21,848 bases of DNA from an uncultured Oscillospiraceae bacterium. Lineage in GTDB: Bacteria > Bacillota > Clostridia > Oscillospirales > Oscillospiraceae. The notes below the pieces were generated by a model. It was not told the origin of the DNA and made no database searches. It saw only the letters and a program-made list of their open reading frames with translations. The DNA is taken from assembly GCA_910587645.1 (NCBI GenBank), contig CAJUNA010000029.1, forward strand, positions 1 to 21,848. The letters run 5' to 3'. This document shows, in pieces, positions 21,666 through 21,848 of the stretch. How positions within the stretch are numbered: position 1 is the first letter of the stretch; the number at the start of each line of letters is the position of its first letter. Made by a program: the position numbers and the translations under genes.

Positions 21666-21694
21666 ATTATACGATGGATCGCGCAGAATGTCAA
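21666..21694 (-). promoter_or_regulatory. Sigma-A promoter of the metK leader
   Basis: On the minus strand TTGACA (21689-21694) and TATAAT (21666-21671) are both consensus and separated by exactly 17 nt. Transcription would begin about 25 nt before the SAM aptamer. Confidence 0.92.
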
Positions 21695-21722
21695 CCGTTT
21701 TTTGTGCCCCGTGGGCGCGCCA

Positions 21723-21848
21723 TCACCTCATCTCACTGACATACAGCCCCACGCGGCTGTCCAGCATCCGCACGGTATCCTCCATCGTCCTATCCCCCGC
21801 GAAGTACGGCCCCAGGCATTCCCAAACGATATTCGCCAGCTCATCGTC
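21723..21848 (-). CDS. Probable extracellular solute-binding protein (C-terminal end, partial)
   Basis: A 41-residue C-terminal fragment enters from the right edge and ends at TGA (21723-21725). It reads LANIVWECLGPYFAGDRTME then DTVRMLDSRVGLYVSEMR. This resembles the last helices of family 1 extracellular solute-binding proteins of ABC sugar/oligosaccharide importers, which typically end with a segment like (I/V)xEExxxYFxGxKTxEEvaxxIQsRvxxYLxE. The rest of the gene, including any signal peptide and lipobox, lies outside the window. No terminator is visible between it and the metK promoter 28 nt downstream. The call rests on a short similarity recognised from memory. Confidence 0.7.
   Translation of the reverse strand, partial: DDELANIVWECLGPYFAGDRTMEDTVRMLDSRVGLYVSEMR

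Noticed and set aside
21695..21722. GC-rich hairpin as terminator of the solute-binding protein gene
   Set aside because: On the minus strand the short GCCC/GGGC stem is followed by A residues, not T, so it is not a canonical terminator in that direction.

Overview
The window looks like chromosome of a spore-forming, fairly high-GC Firmicute of class Clostridia, probably Oscillospiraceae (Flavonifractor/Oscillibacter/Intestinimonas-like). This is an inference from dipicolinate synthase dpaAB, a GerM-type lipoprotein, a c-di-AMP receptor of the DarA type, an S-box (SAM-I) riboswitch before metK, sigma-A promoters with 17-bp spacers, purine-rich Shine-Dalgarno sites, and frequent TTG/GTG starts. 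No species can be named from the sequence alone.

Layout. Positions 1-1000 are less GC-rich and look accessory: the 5' part of a small MGAWG-type hypothetical gene running off the left edge, and the C-terminal remnant of a tyrosine recombinase facing a tRNA-Leu(TAA)/tRNA-fMet(CAT) pair with its own promoter and terminator. A long perfect hairpin follows. Then come minus-strand ftsH and an aldo/keto reductase with a ferredoxin-like tail, and divergently rlmB and a large membrane protein built like a P1B-type ATPase that has lost its catalytic motifs. A gene-free, strongly structured stretch of about 350 bp precedes a compact operon of a TSCPD-domain protein and a DarA-like c-di-AMP receptor, closed by a strong terminator. 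dpaA-dpaB (overlapping by 4 nt) follow, then minus-strand nagB and a DD-carboxypeptidase. Divergent from the latter is a response regulator/histidine kinase/GerMN lipoprotein operon with overlapping ends, then leuS with its own promoter and terminator. The right end is a minus-strand unit: a sigma-A promoter, SAM riboswitch and terminator ahead of metK, with two small uncharacterised membrane proteins downstream, so all three may answer to SAM. At the far edge lies the C-terminal end of what looks like an ABC-transporter solute-binding protein.

Functional links. Several genes concern the spore and envelope: dipicolinate for the spore core, a GerM-like lipoprotein, a sporulation-type DD-carboxypeptidase, FtsH, and c-di-AMP signalling. 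The rest are housekeeping genes (rRNA methylation, tRNA charging, SAM synthesis, amino-sugar catabolism). The most unusual items are the catalytically degenerate P1B-ATPase-like protein with its Pro/Glu-rich cytoplasmic extension, the SAM-switched membrane-protein pair behind metK, and the structured non-coding block at about 8120-8370.
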